Shown here piece by piece: positions 27,676 through 38,009 of a stretch of 64,000 bases of DNA. Made by a program: the position numbers and the translations under genes. Below the pieces are notes generated by a model. That model worked only from the letters and a program-made list of their open reading frames with translations. It did not search any database and was not told where the DNA came from. Source of the stretch: an uncultured Muribaculaceae bacterium. GTDB lineage: Bacteria > Bacteroidota > Bacteroidia > Bacteroidales > Muribaculaceae. Numbering within the stretch: position 1 is the first letter of the stretch; every line of letters begins with the position of its first letter. The stretch covers positions 46,618-110,617 of the forward strand of contig CANQRV010000002.1 in the NCBI GenBank assembly GCA_947626355.1, read 5' to 3'.

Positions 27676-28125
27676 TTATTCTATAATCATTATCTGGCCG
27701 CCTTCGAGTATGGTGTCGCCTACGCTTACGAGTATCTGTTTCACTACGCCGCCTTTCTGTGTGTGGATATCGTTTTCCATCTTCATGGCCTCGAGCATGC
27801 ACACGGTGTCGCCGGCGTTCACCTGCTGTCCTACCGTCACGTTGATCTTGGTGATTGTGCCGGGGAGCGGGCTTAATACGGCCGATGCCTTGCCGGGTGC
27901 GGCCGCAGGCTTCGATATCACTTTCTCGCCGGTAGAGGTGGTGGGAGCCGTCTGAGGCTTCTTGGCCACGGGGATTATCGACGGCTTCACTGCCGGAGCG
28001 TTCTCAAGCTCCACGTCGTAGGGTGTGCCGTTGACTTCCACATGCACCTTGTTGTCGACTACATCGCCGATTCCGACATTGAATTTGATGCCGTTGATCC
28101 TATATTTATATTCTTTCAGTTTCAT
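27676..28125 (-). CDS. mmdC: Biotin carrier subunit of the decarboxylase
   Basis: A 149-aa protein with a variable Pro/Ala linker in the middle and a C-terminal biotinyl domain whose EAMKMEND loop contains the lysine that is biotinylated. The N-terminus (MKLKEYKYRINGIKFNVGIG) is like those of biotin carriers fused to a short beta domain. It shuttles CO2 from the carboxyltransferase to the beta subunit. Spaced 38 nt from mmdB and 35 nt from mmdD. Confidence 0.93.
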   Translation of the reverse strand: MKLKEYKYRINGIKFNVGIGDVVDNKVHVEVNGTPYDVELENAPAVKPSIIPVAKKPQTAPTTSTGEKVISKPAAAPGKASAVLSPLPGTITKINVTVGQQVNAGDTVCMLEAMKMENDIHTQKGGVVKQILVSVGDTILEGGQIMIIE

Positions 28126-28160
28126 GATTGAGAAATGAGGTTATATATGCCCGCTCGGGG

Positions 28161-28763
28161 TCATATCGCGTTGTGGGGGTGGTTGTTGCGGTGGAGTTCA
28201 GGAATCTGTCGCAGATTATATATCTTCGAGCTCCAGGGAGAGTAGGCTTTCCTCATGCGCCTGATGGTCAGGATAGTGTCTTCGATGTCGTGCTTCCTGT
28301 CGAAATGCTCCGACAGCGCCGCGGCGATCGCGGCTATCACCTCTCCGGAGTCGAGGTCGGCATGATCTTCCTCGTTGGTGTGAGGATTGGTGGTGATGGC
28401 CTTGCGCTTCTGCCTCGAGAGCAGCATCGACGACACTTTACCGAAGCCAAGGAAGAGGATGCTCAGCACAATAAGGCATATCAGCACTATGCTCATGGCG
28501 ATGATTGTGATGGCGCCACCCGTCGAGTCGTTCTCTTTGGCGTTCTGGGCTTTCTCGGCCTGGGTCATCTTCCGGGCTGTGGAGCTCTCCACGACATAGT
28601 CCACCTCCTTGCTCGGTGTCTCGTCGATGTAGGCCTCCGCCTGTCCGCCGGGCAGACCTTCCACCACTGTGGCGCTGTCGACCTGACGGGCCGCTTCCGG
28701 CTCGCTGTAAGCCGGAAGCGCCGCCAGTGTGATCAACGCTGCAAATATATATTTTTTCAACAT
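28161..28763 (-). CDS. mmdD: OadG-like delta subunit of the decarboxylase
   Basis: The small subunit anchors and assembles the Na+ decarboxylase. The 200-aa protein has an N-terminal export signal (KYIFAALITLAALPAYS), a periplasmic stretch, one strong membrane helix (ITIIAMSIVLICLIVLSILF) and a cytoplasmic tail that ends with YSPWSSKIYNLRQIPELHRN, close to the C-terminal signature of OadG-type proteins in this phylum. The exported N-terminal region is longer than in the classical enzyme of about 80-110 aa. Confidence 0.88.
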   Translation of the reverse strand: MLKKYIFAALITLAALPAYSEPEAARQVDSATVVEGLPGGQAEAYIDETPSKEVDYVVESSTARKMTQAEKAQNAKENDSTGGAITIIAMSIVLICLIVLSILFLGFGKVSSMLLSRQKRKAITTNPHTNEEDHADLDSGEVIAAIAAALSEHFDRKHDIEDTILTIRRMRKAYSPWSSKIYNLRQIPELHRNNHPHNAI

Positions 28764-28788
28764 TTGATGCGTCGGTTGGGAGTATTGG

Positions 28789-30342
<1,554 letters not shown>

Positions 30343-30365
30343 GGTCTATGTATGGAAAATATGGT

Positions 30366-30788
30366 TTATTTCTTGGAGGGGTCTTCGCAAAGCTCTGTGA
30401 GCACTGCCTCTGTCGACTTCGGGTGCAGGAATGCGATCTGGAGGCCGTCGGCGCCCTTGCGCGGTGCCTTGTCGATCAGGCGGATGCCTTTCTCCTCTGC
30501 CTCGGCAAGCGCGTTGGCCACGCCGTCTTCGATGGCAAACGCCATGTGGTGCATGCCGCCGCGGCCGCCGTTCTTCTCGATGAATTTGGCGATGGTGCTA
30601 TCCGGGCTCGTGGCCTCGAGAAGCTCGATCTTAGTGTCGCCTACCTTGAAGAAGGCGGTTGTCACTTTCTGGTCTTCCACTACTTCTTTCTTGTAGCATT
30701 TAAGGCCAAGTCCGTTCTCGTAAAACTTGATGGCCTCTTCCAGGTTGGGCACTGCGATGCCGATGTGCTCGATGTGTGAAATCTTCAT
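30366..30788 (-). CDS. mce: Methylmalonyl-CoA epimerase
   Basis: Interconverts (R)- and (S)-methylmalonyl-CoA, linking the B12-dependent mutase to the decarboxylase. The 140-aa VOC-fold protein has HIEHIGIAVPNLEEAIKFY with metal His, GGRGGMHHMAFAIED with the second His, and a late Glu in KSTEAVLTELCED. Catalytic Glu and the metal ligands of the family are in place. First gene of the operon, with the promoter 64 nt upstream. Confidence 0.95.
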   Translation of the reverse strand: MKISHIEHIGIAVPNLEEAIKFYENGLGLKCYKKEVVEDQKVTTAFFKVGDTKIELLEATSPDSTIAKFIEKNGGRGGMHHMAFAIEDGVANALAEAEEKGIRLIDKAPRKGADGLQIAFLHPKSTEAVLTELCEDPSKK

Positions 30789-30851
30789 TGCCTATTCTTT
30801 TGATTTGTTGTGATTGTTGTTTTCAGTCCGGGCATAAGCCCATATTTCGTG

Positions 30852-30883
30852 CAAAAATAGCAAAAATAATTTGTATGGTCAAA
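30852..30883 (-). promoter_or_regulatory. Promoter of the epimerase-decarboxylase operon
   Basis: On the minus strand TTTG (30883-30880) and TATTTTTG (30859-30852) are 20 nt apart. A second identical -7-like box lies 9 nt upstream (30868-30861). The rest of 30889-31025 is AT-rich spacer ahead of lpxD, with only an imperfect -7 box (GATATTTG, 30964-30971). Confidence 0.7.
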
Positions 30884-31025
30884 ATTTTATTGAGTTTTTG
30901 CCTGTAAATGACTTTTCCTGGAGTTTGATACCTTTTTATACCATGTATATGGATTTTTTTCACGATATTTGCAGAAATTTTTCCCGCAGAGGGAGTTTCA
31001 ACCCATTATCGAGTTATAAGACATT

Positions 31026-32027
31026 ATGAAAATAACGCCAAGGGAGCTTGCCGCTCTCACAGGGGGAAAGGTGGAAGGTGATGCCGACGTAGTGATTTCC
31101 GGCTTTGCGAAAATCGAGGAAGCCCGTAGTGGCGACCTCTCGTTTGTAGCTAACATGAAGTATGCGCATTATGCCGCGACCACAAAGGCTTCCGCCCTTC
31201 TCGTGGGCTCTGATGTCTCTTTTGATTTCCCGGTGGCCGCCACACTCATCCGTGTGGCCGATCCATATTCCACTCTCGCCGAGCTCCTGGCCATGGTCGA
31301 GAAGTCGAAGCCGCTGCCCGTGGGCGTCGAGCAGCCCTGCCACATCGCTGAAGGCGTCGACCTCCCGGAGGGCATCTATGTGGGCGCTTTCGCTTACATC
31401 GGCCGTAATGTGAGGCTCGGGAAAAACGTCAAGATATATCCCCAGACATATATAGGCGACGGTTGCGTGATCGGCGACGACTCCAGAATCATGCCCGGCG
31501 TCAGGATCTATCATGAATGCGTCGTGGGGAAGCGGTGTATCGTCCACAGCGGTGCCGTGATCGGCGCCGACGGCTTCGGGTTCGCCCCGAAGGACGGCGC
31601 CTACGAGAAGATAGCCCAGACCGGAAACGTCGTCATCCAGGATGATGTGGAAATCGGAGCCAACACCACAATCGACCGCGCCACTTTCGGAAGCACGGTG
31701 GTGGGACACGGCACCAAGCTCGACAACCTCATCCAGGTGGCCCACAATGTGGTGATCGGCCACGACAACGTCTTCGCTGCCCAGACAGGCGTCGCCGGCT
31801 CCACAAAAATCGGCAACTGCAACCAGATAGGAGGCCAGACGGGCTTCGCCGGACACATCACCGTGGGCGACGGCAACCAGATAGGGGCCCAGTCGGGTAT
31901 TCCCAACAATGTCGGCTCCAACAAGCGTATAATTGGCTATCCGGCCATCGATGCCCGACAGTTTGCAAAAAACCTCGTGTATATCAAGAAGCTCGAGACA
32001 TTCTTCACGAAATCAAATAAAGAATAA
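31026..32027 (+). CDS. lpxD: UDP-3-O-(3-hydroxyacyl)glucosamine N-acyltransferase
   Basis: LpxD adds the N-linked hydroxyacyl chain in lipid A synthesis. The 333-aa protein has an N-terminal uridine-binding domain ([19 protein letters not shown]) and a left-handed beta-helix made of hexapeptide repeats such as [20 protein letters not shown]. The catalytic His is in [13 protein letters not shown] near residue 240. First gene of the lpxD-lpxC/fabZ-lpxA operon. Confidence 0.97.
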   Translation: MKITPRELAALTGGKVEGDADVVISGFAKIEEARSGDLSFVANMKYAHYAATTKASALLVGSDVSFDFPVAATLIRVADPYSTLAELLAMVEKSKPLPVGVEQPCHIAEGVDLPEGIYVGAFAYIGRNVRLGKNVKIYPQTYIGDGCVIGDDSRIMPGVRIYHECVVGKRCIVHSGAVIGADGFGFAPKDGAYEKIAQTGNVVIQDDVEIGANTTIDRATFGSTVVGHGTKLDNLIQVAHNVVIGHDNVFAAQTGVAGSTKIGNCNQIGGQTGFAGHITVGDGNQIGAQSGIPNNVGSNKRIIGYPAIDARQFAKNLVYIKKLETFFTKSNKE

Positions 32028-32030
32028 CAT

Positions 32031-33413
32031 ATGAACCAGCTCACCCTCCAGGCCCCTTTCACCCTCAGCGGTAAAGGGCTGCATTCCGGCCTCGACATCA
32101 CGGCTACTTTCAGTCCTGCGCCTGTCGGCACAGGCTACCGTTTCCGTCGTGTCGACCTTCCCGACTCCCCAGAGATCGAGGCTGTGGCCGAAAACATCGT
32201 CGACACCACCCGCGGCACTGTCCTCGGCAGGAACGGTGTCAAGGTCAGCACTGTGGAGCATGCACTCGCGGCCCTGTATGCTGCCGGCATCGACAACTGT
32301 CTGATAGAAGTCAATGGCCCGGAGCTTCCGATCCTCGACGGAAGCGCCATCAGATATTCAGATGAGATAGAGCGTATCGGCCTTGTGGAGCAGAACGCCG
32401 ACAAGGATTTCTATATCATCAAGGAGAAGATCCAGATCAAGGACGAGGCTTCCGGCTCGATCCTCACGGTGTATCCCGACAACGGCTTCAGCGTGGAGGT
32501 GATGGTGGAATACAATTCCAAGGTGCTTCCCAACCAGTTTGCCATTCTCGACGACATCGCCGACTTCCGTCAGGAAGTGGCCAGCGCAAGGACTTTCGTC
32601 TTCGTGCGCGAGATCGAGACTCTCTCCAAGCTCGGCCTGATCAAGGGAGGCGACCTCGACAACGCCATCGTGATCTACGACGAGATAGTGCCGCAGGAGA
32701 CCATCGACAGAATCTGCGACGTGATGGACGTGCCCCACATGAACCTGAATCATCTGGGATATATCAATCCGACACCACTCAAGTGGGACAACGAGCCCGC
32801 CCGCCACAAGCTCATGGACGTGATCGGCGACCTCGCCCTCATCGGACGACCCATCAGGGGCCGCGTGGTGGCAATCCGCCCGGGACACACAGTCAACAGC
32901 AAGTTCACCCGAATGATGCGCAAGGAGGTGCGACACACGGAGGTACAGTCGCCGGTCTACAATCCCAACGTGGAGCCGGTGATCGACATCAACGGCATAC
33001 GCAAGCTCCTTCCCCACAGGTATCCCTTCCTGCTGATCGATAAGATCATCGAGCTCGACAAGAAGCATGCCGTCGCTGTAAAGAACGTCACCGTCAACGA
33101 GCCCTTCTTCCAGGGACATTTCCCGCAGGAGCCCGTGATGCCCGGTGTGCTCCAGGTGGAGGCCATGGCCCAGACGGCCGGAGTGCTCGTGCTCAATTTC
33201 CTCGAGGATCCCGAGAAATACTCCACTTATTTCCTCAAGATCGACAATGTGAAGTTCCGGCAGAAGGTGGTGCCCGGCGCGACCCTTCTGCTCAGCGTGC
33301 AGCTCATGACGGAGATACGCCGCGGCTGCGCTGTGGTGAAGGGTTATGCTTTCGTCGGCGAGAAGATAGCCTGCGAGGCCGAGTTCATGGCTCAGATCAT
33401 AAAAAACAAGTAA
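32031..33413 (+). CDS. lpxC-fabZ: Bifunctional LpxC deacetylase / FabZ dehydratase fusion
   Basis: The N-terminal 300 residues are LpxC, the committed Zn2+ deacetylase of lipid A synthesis, with Zn ligands in STVEHALAALYAAG and HKLMDVIGDLALIG and a general-base-like His in RPGHTVN. The C-terminal 150 residues are FabZ, the 3-hydroxyacyl-ACP dehydratase, with the His in NEPFFQGHFPQEPVMPGVLQ and the Glu in QVEAMAQTAG. This fusion is a known Bacteroidota trait that ties acyl-chain elongation to lipid A production. Starts 3 nt after lpxD and ends 6 nt before lpxA. Confidence 0.97.
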   Translation: MNQLTLQAPFTLSGKGLHSGLDITATFSPAPVGTGYRFRRVDLPDSPEIEAVAENIVDTTRGTVLGRNGVKVSTVEHALAALYAAGIDNCLIEVNGPELPILDGSAIRYSDEIERIGLVEQNADKDFYIIKEKIQIKDEASGSILTVYPDNGFSVEVMVEYNSKVLPNQFAILDDIADFRQEVASARTFVFVREIETLSKLGLIKGGDLDNAIVIYDEIVPQETIDRICDVMDVPHMNLNHLGYINPTPLKWDNEPARHKLMDVIGDLALIGRPIRGRVVAIRPGHTVNSKFTRMMRKEVRHTEVQSPVYNPNVEPVIDINGIRKLLPHRYPFLLIDKIIELDKKHAVAVKNVTVNEPFFQGHFPQEPVMPGVLQVEAMAQTAGVLVLNFLEDPEKYSTYFLKIDNVKFRQKVVPGATLLLSVQLMTEIRRGCAVVKGYAFVGEKIACEAEFMAQIIKNK

Positions 33414-33419
33414 CGCAAG

Positions 33420-34193
33420 ATGGGCAACAACTATTTTGTAGATGCGGATGCGAGGATTGGCAATAATGTAAGCATCGGCAATTACACCAATATCTACGGT
33501 GATGTGGAGATTGGTGATAACTGTGAGATACACGGCAACGTGACCATATATCCGGGCGCCCGCATCGGCAGCGGGGTGAGGATTTTCCCCGGTGCCGTGG
33601 TGGCCGCCATTCCACAGGACCTGAAGTTCAAGGGGGAGGAGACATTCGCCTATGTGGGCGACGGCACCACCCTGCGCGAGTGTGTCACCGTCAACCGCGG
33701 CACCGCCTCCAAGGGCAAGACCGTAGTTGGGCAGAACTGTCTGCTCATGGCCTACAGCCATGTGGCACATGATGTGGTGGTCGGCAACAGGGTGATCATA
33801 TCCAATGCGACCCAGCTCGGCGGAGAAGTCATGATCGACGACTGTGCCGTGATCGGCGGCGGCAGCCTCATCCATCAGTTCTGCCATCTCGGCCGAAATA
33901 TCATGCTCCAGGGAGGAGCGCTTGTCAACAAGGATATCCCCCCCTATGTAAAGGCAGCCCGCGAGCCGATATCCTATGTCGGGCTCAACTCCATAGGCAT
34001 GCACCGCAACGGCTTCTCAAATGAGGAGATACAGCAGGTGGCGGAGATCTACCGCATCCTCTACATGAGCGAGCTCAACGTCACCAACGCCATACGTCTG
34101 ATCAAGGAGACGATTCCCGACAGCCGCTTCAAGGAGGAGATAGTCACTTTCGTGGAGAATTCGGAGCGTGGCGTGATTCGTTCTGCGATCTGA
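33420..34193 (+). CDS. lpxA: UDP-N-acetylglucosamine acyltransferase
   Basis: LpxA performs the first acylation of UDP-GlcNAc. The 257-aa beta-helix protein contains many hexapeptide units (ARIGNNVSIGNYTNIYG), the catalytic His region LLMAYSHVAHDVVVGN near residue 120-135, GGGSLIHQFCHLGR, and a C-terminal helical domain (NGFSNEEIQQVAEIYRILY). Last gene of the operon, followed by a strong terminator. Confidence 0.97.
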   Translation: MGNNYFVDADARIGNNVSIGNYTNIYGDVEIGDNCEIHGNVTIYPGARIGSGVRIFPGAVVAAIPQDLKFKGEETFAYVGDGTTLRECVTVNRGTASKGKTVVGQNCLLMAYSHVAHDVVVGNRVIISNATQLGGEVMIDDCAVIGGGSLIHQFCHLGRNIMLQGGALVNKDIPPYVKAAREPISYVGLNSIGMHRNGFSNEEIQQVAEIYRILYMSELNVTNAIRLIKETIPDSRFKEEIVTFVENSERGVIRSAI

Positions 34194-34208
34194 TGTCTCG
34201 GCACGCAG

Positions 34209-34264
34209 CCGGCATATACATCAGGGCCCGGGCTATTTAGCCCGGGCCCTGATGTATATGCCGG
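34209..34264. terminator. Strong bidirectional terminator
   Basis: Perfect 26-nt arms (34209-34234 and 34239-34264) with a 4-nt loop ATTT between lpxA and the convergent Crp/Fnr gene. Confidence 0.92.
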
Positions 34265-34272
34265 TGTCCGTA

Positions 34273-34974
34273 TTATCCGAACTTGGATATCTTGCGCAGC
34301 TGCGACTCGTTGAGGATCTTGATCTTCCGGCCGTCGACGAGGATGAGCTTCTCGGCCACAAACGATGTTAGCGTCCTGATGGCGTTGGAGGTGGTCATGT
34401 TGGAGAGGTTGGCAAGATCCTCGCGGCTCATGTATATGTTGAGAGTGGCCTCATCGTCTTCGAGGCCGTAGTTGTCGAGAAGCAGCAGCAGCGACTCGGC
34501 GAGGCGACCCCGTATATGCTTCTGCGTCAGGTTGACGATCTTAGTGTCAGACCCTCCGAGATTGCGCGATAGCTCGTGGATGAAAAACATCGCCAGCTCG
34601 TTGTTGGTGCGGATGAGGCCGTCGACAAGCTCCATAGGGATGGAACCCACCACCGATGGCTCGAAGGCCGCGCACGACGACACGTACCTCTCGTTGGCGA
34701 AATAGGCGCGGTAGCCGAAATACTGCACCGGGCGGTAGAGTCGCAGGATCTGCACCCTGTCGCCTATCCCGCTCTTATACATCTTCACTTTCCCCTTCAG
34801 CAATATCCAGAGATGCTCGGGCTCGTCTTGCTCGGCATAGATTATCTGGTTCTTTTTCAGGTTCTGGATATTGAAATTGTCGGTTATGACCCTTTTCTCC
34901 TCGGGGCTCAGGACTCCCCATAGCTCCGATATGTCTTCACTGACTATTTGCTCAAGAGTGCTTTTCTTTATCAT
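34273..34974 (-). CDS. Crp/Fnr-family transcriptional regulator
   Basis: A 233-aa protein with an N-terminal cyclic-nucleotide-binding-like domain (IIYAEQDEPEHLWILLKGKV, then GDRVQILRLYRPVQYFGYRA), a dimerisation helix and a C-terminal winged HTH (MSREDLANLSNMTTSNAIRT). No cysteine cluster like that of Fnr is present and the cAMP-contacting RxS motif is not seen, so the signal is unknown. A -7 box TAAATTTG (35011-35004, minus strand) lies 30 nt upstream, so it is transcribed separately from the men genes. Confidence 0.88.
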   Translation of the reverse strand: MIKKSTLEQIVSEDISELWGVLSPEEKRVITDNFNIQNLKKNQIIYAEQDEPEHLWILLKGKVKMYKSGIGDRVQILRLYRPVQYFGYRAYFANERYVSSCAAFEPSVVGSIPMELVDGLIRTNNELAMFFIHELSRNLGGSDTKIVNLTQKHIRGRLAESLLLLLDNYGLEDDEATLNIYMSREDLANLSNMTTSNAIRTLTSFVAEKLILVDGRKIKILNESQLRKISKFG

Positions 34975-35035
34975 GTTATGACGAGTGATAATGTTTCACA
35001 ACACAAATTTATAACATTTTAGCGAATTATGAAAA

Positions 35036-36019
35036 TCATATCATATAAAATTTCAATTCCTCGCCCCAGCCGGAGCCAAAGGGACCTCGGTCGGGCTTCC
35101 CGCTCTCTTTCTGCGGCAGACGGCGTGTCCAGTATATCTTTTTGGGTCGGCGTGCCCCCTCCAGCCTCCCCCTTATCATGGCGGCGAGACGTCGCTGCTC
35201 CTCGGCCGGAGGAGCCTCTCCCTCCACCGCCACTATCATTTCCTGTCCCCATTTCATGTCGGTCAGCGATGCCACTAAATACGGCTCTCCTATGATGTCG
35301 CCCAGCGACTCCTCGATTTCCGTGGGATTCACCTTCACCCCGCCGGTGATGATCATGCCGTCATATCGTCCGGTGATCATGAATGTGCCGTCGGGCGATA
35401 TGACGGCGAGGTCGTTGGTGACAACGGTGTCGCCGCCGGCGAAGCCGATCGTCAGGCAGCCCCGGCTGTCGGTGGCCACGCTGATGCCGTCGAGGGGCTT
35501 GAAGCCCGTCGGGATGCGCTCCACTTTCCTCACGGCGATATGCGAGGCCGTCTCCGTCATACCGTATGATTCATACACTGCAAGTCCGCTGTCGGCGACA
35601 AGCCCGCGCAGCTGTGCGTTTAGCGGCGACCCTCCCGCGAGTATCTTCTCCGCCTTTCCGTGGAGTTCGGGATGGGTGGCGAAATAATGCAGCTGCGAGG
35701 CCACCATCGACACCAGAGAGGCAGGAGTCCACCCGTAACGGAGCATGGGCTGGTTGCTCGGGGCTTCGTAAGTGAAACCGGCACCCGAAATCAGAGCCCT
35801 GATAAGCATCATCTTCCCTCCGATGGTGTCGGCGCGCAGGCAGCTGTGGAGACGGCTTTGCCTATTGATGCCGAAAAGGCGGCAGCTCCGCTCAGCACTG
35901 TCTCTCACAAACCGCTTGTCGAGACGTATTTCCCGAGGCTCTCCGGTGGAGCCTGATGTCCGCGCCGTGATATATCCCTTGTCGGATTCCCATTCTTCCT
36001 TTACTTCATCGTATGTCAT
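35036..36019 (-). CDS. menE: O-succinylbenzoate-CoA ligase (short MenE)
   Basis: MenE activates o-succinylbenzoate with CoA in menaquinone synthesis. The 327-aa protein is an AMP-forming ligase reduced at the N-terminus, starting almost at the P-loop TARTSGSTGEPREIRLDK. It keeps YESYGMTETASHIA, the hinge ITGRYDGMIITGGVKVNPTE and the catalytic Lys in LPQKESGKPDRG. Such short forms are usual in Bacteroidota. It is the last of the men genes, 9 nt from menC. Confidence 0.9.
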   Translation of the reverse strand: MTYDEVKEEWESDKGYITARTSGSTGEPREIRLDKRFVRDSAERSCRLFGINRQSRLHSCLRADTIGGKMMLIRALISGAGFTYEAPSNQPMLRYGWTPASLVSMVASQLHYFATHPELHGKAEKILAGGSPLNAQLRGLVADSGLAVYESYGMTETASHIAVRKVERIPTGFKPLDGISVATDSRGCLTIGFAGGDTVVTNDLAVISPDGTFMITGRYDGMIITGGVKVNPTEIEESLGDIIGEPYLVASLTDMKWGQEMIVAVEGEAPPAEEQRRLAAMIRGRLEGARRPKKIYWTRRLPQKESGKPDRGPFGSGWGEELKFYMI

Positions 36020-36028
36020 GAGTCAGGG

Positions 36029-37087
36029 TTATTGATGCCAGTGAAGGCTGTCATACTGGTGGCGGTCGTTCTCTTTATCCGGATCGAGGCGCAGGCGCTC
36101 CCCGTCGAGATAGAGCCGGCTGCTGAAGTTGTTGGAGAAGACGCCTCCGGTGCCCAGGCCCTGCGGCATGTCGTGGGGCAGGGTGGAGGTCCACTGGGCT
36201 ATGGCGTTGAGTCCGACGTTGGATTCGAGCGCCGAGGTCACCCACCAGCCGATGTTCCTTTCTCTTGCCAGGGCGATCCATTCCTCCGCTCCGGAGAAGC
36301 CGCCGATAAGCGATGGCTTGAGGATTACATACTGCGGCATTATGGCATCGAGCATGGCGCGCTTGTCTTCTCCGGTGAATTTTCCTATGAGCTCCTCGTC
36401 GAGGGCTATGGGCAGCGGGCTCTCCCGGCAGAGTCTGGACATCATCGAGATGTTGCCTGCCCTTACCGGCTGCTCTATCGACTCCACGTCGAGGCGGGCC
36501 AGCTCCTCCAGCTTCCCGAGGGCATCGTCCTTTCCGAAGGCGCCGTTGGCGTCGACGCGTATGGCGAGCCTGTCCTTGCCGTAAGTGCTTCTTACTGCCT
36601 TGATCAGCTCTGTCTCTTTCTCCCAGGCGATTGCTCCGATCTTTACCTTCAGACACCTGAAGCCCGCGTTCAGCTTCTCCTCTATGCGGCGTTCCATCTC
36701 GGAGAAGTCTCCCATCCATATCAGACCGTTGATTGTGATGGAGTCCTGACCCTCTGAGAAGGGAGTAGGATAATAGATTCCCCGGCATCCTCCGGTATAG
36801 TCGCGGATGGCCTGCTCGAACCCTGCCTGGATGGAAGGATGATGGCTCAGGTCTGTCGGACGTCCCAACGCCACGTTGGCCATCAGTTGTAGAAGCTTGT
36901 TGACATAGTTGCCGTCGGCCTCGGGGGAAAGGCCGGGAAACACCCCGGCTTCTCCTATCCCGAAATGTTCCGGGTCATGCTCGTCGAAGATCTTTATGAG
37001 GAATGTAGGTTTCTCCGTCAGCACGCCGCGCGACGTGCCGCCGGGGAAGTTGAATTTCAGAAGGTAGGGTGCGAATGCGAGACGCAT
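36029..37087 (-). CDS. menC: o-Succinylbenzoate synthase (enolase superfamily)
   Basis: A 352-aa enolase-superfamily enzyme. Catalytic Lys in CLKVKIGAIAWEKE, metal-binding Asp in AIRVDANGAF, Glu in VESIEQPV and Asp in IALDEELIG are in the usual spacing, with a late Lys in YVILKPSLIGGFSG. It dehydrates SHCHC to o-succinylbenzoate. Position between menB and menE makes the call firm over a dipeptide epimerase. Confidence 0.93.
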   Translation of the reverse strand: MRLAFAPYLLKFNFPGGTSRGVLTEKPTFLIKIFDEHDPEHFGIGEAGVFPGLSPEADGNYVNKLLQLMANVALGRPTDLSHHPSIQAGFEQAIRDYTGGCRGIYYPTPFSEGQDSITINGLIWMGDFSEMERRIEEKLNAGFRCLKVKIGAIAWEKETELIKAVRSTYGKDRLAIRVDANGAFGKDDALGKLEELARLDVESIEQPVRAGNISMMSRLCRESPLPIALDEELIGKFTGEDKRAMLDAIMPQYVILKPSLIGGFSGAEEWIALARERNIGWWVTSALESNVGLNAIAQWTSTLPHDMPQGLGTGGVFSNNFSSRLYLDGERLRLDPDKENDRHQYDSLHWHQ

Positions 37088-37089
37088 GG

Positions 37090-37908
37090 TCAGGGAAATT
37101 TAGGAAACTGGCTGAAGTCCGGATCTCTCTTCTCGAGGAAGGCGTTCTTACCCTCCTGGGCCTCGTCCATCAGATAATACATTAATGTGGCGTCGCCCGC
37201 GAATTCCATCAGGCCCGCCTGTCCGTCGAGCTCGGCGTTGAGGGCGCGCTTGATCATGCGGATGGCGAGAGGGGAGCGCTTGAGGATAGTGCGACACCAG
37301 TCTACTGTCTCCTCCTCGAGTCTGTCGAGAGGCACTACCTTGTTGACCATCCCCATCTCCAGAGCCTCCTGCGCTGTGTACTGACGGCAGAGAAACCATA
37401 TCTCGCGGGCCTTCTTCTGGCCCACGCAGCGGGCCAGGTAGGAGGAGCCGAAGCCGGCGTCGAAGCTTCCCACTTTCGGACCCGTCTGGCCGAAACGCGC
37501 GTTCTCGGATGCTATCGAGAGGTCGCATACCACCTGCAGCACATTGCCGCCGCCGATGCTGTAGCCGTTCACCATCGCTATCACCGGTTTCGGTATCGAG
37601 CGGATGGCATGATGCAGCTCGAGCACATTGAGGCGGGGCACTCCGTCATCGCCTACATAGCCGCCCCTCCCTTTCACGTTCTGGTCGCCGCCGCTGCAGA
37701 ACGCCTTGTCTCCGGCCCCTGTCAATACCACCACGCCGATGTCGCTGCGCTCGCGGCAGATTGCCATGGCGTCGAGCATCTCCTGGTTGGTAAGCGGACG
37801 GAAGGCGTTGTAGACCTGTGGCCTGTTGATGGTGATCTTGGCTATCCCCTCAAACTGCTCGAACAGGATGTCGGTATATTCTTTAATTGGTTTCCAATCG
37901 AATGTCAT
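37090..37908 (-). CDS. menB: 1,4-Dihydroxy-2-naphthoyl-CoA synthase
   Basis: A crotonase-fold ring-closing enzyme of menaquinone synthesis. The 272-aa protein has the oxyanion-hole segments [20 protein letters not shown] and [39 protein letters not shown] near 150-170, and AEEMGMVN-like [12 protein letters not shown]. It begins about 100 nt after menD. Confidence 0.96.
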   Translation of the reverse strand: MTFDWKPIKEYTDILFEQFEGIAKITINRPQVYNAFRPLTNQEMLDAMAICRERSDIGVVVLTGAGDKAFCSGGDQNVKGRGGYVGDDGVPRLNVLELHHAIRSIPKPVIAMVNGYSIGGGNVLQVVCDLSIASENARFGQTGPKVGSFDAGFGSSYLARCVGQKKAREIWFLCRQYTAQEALEMGMVNKVVPLDRLEEETVDWCRTILKRSPLAIRMIKRALNAELDGQAGLMEFAGDATLMYYLMDEAQEGKNAFLEKRDPDFSQFPKFP

Positions 37909-37952
37909 AGTCTTTATTATAGTCTTGGTTTACAGTCGCTGATCGTTTATGT

Positions 37953-37996
37953 ATAAGATTTATAAGTCTTATAAGTCTTATAAAATTTATAATCTT
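37953..37996. repeat. AT-rich short repeat tract between menD and menB
   Basis: The 100-nt spacer contains TTATAAGTCTTATAAGTCTTATAA-like units, with TATAAGTC occurring twice in tandem and imperfect dyad symmetry around them. No clear promoter box. Purpose unknown; it breaks an otherwise tight operon. Confidence 0.5.
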
Positions 37997-38009
37997 CACT
38001 CTTCACTCT

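Noticed and set aside
31014..31856. Long minus-strand frame opposite lpxD, and a 548-codon frame opposite lpxC/lpxA
   Set aside because: Both are antisense shadows of GC-rich genes with His/Val-rich repeats mirroring hexapeptide codons.
32031..33413. LpxC-FabZ fusion as a novel finding
   Set aside because: Well known in Bacteroidota; annotated but not counted as new.
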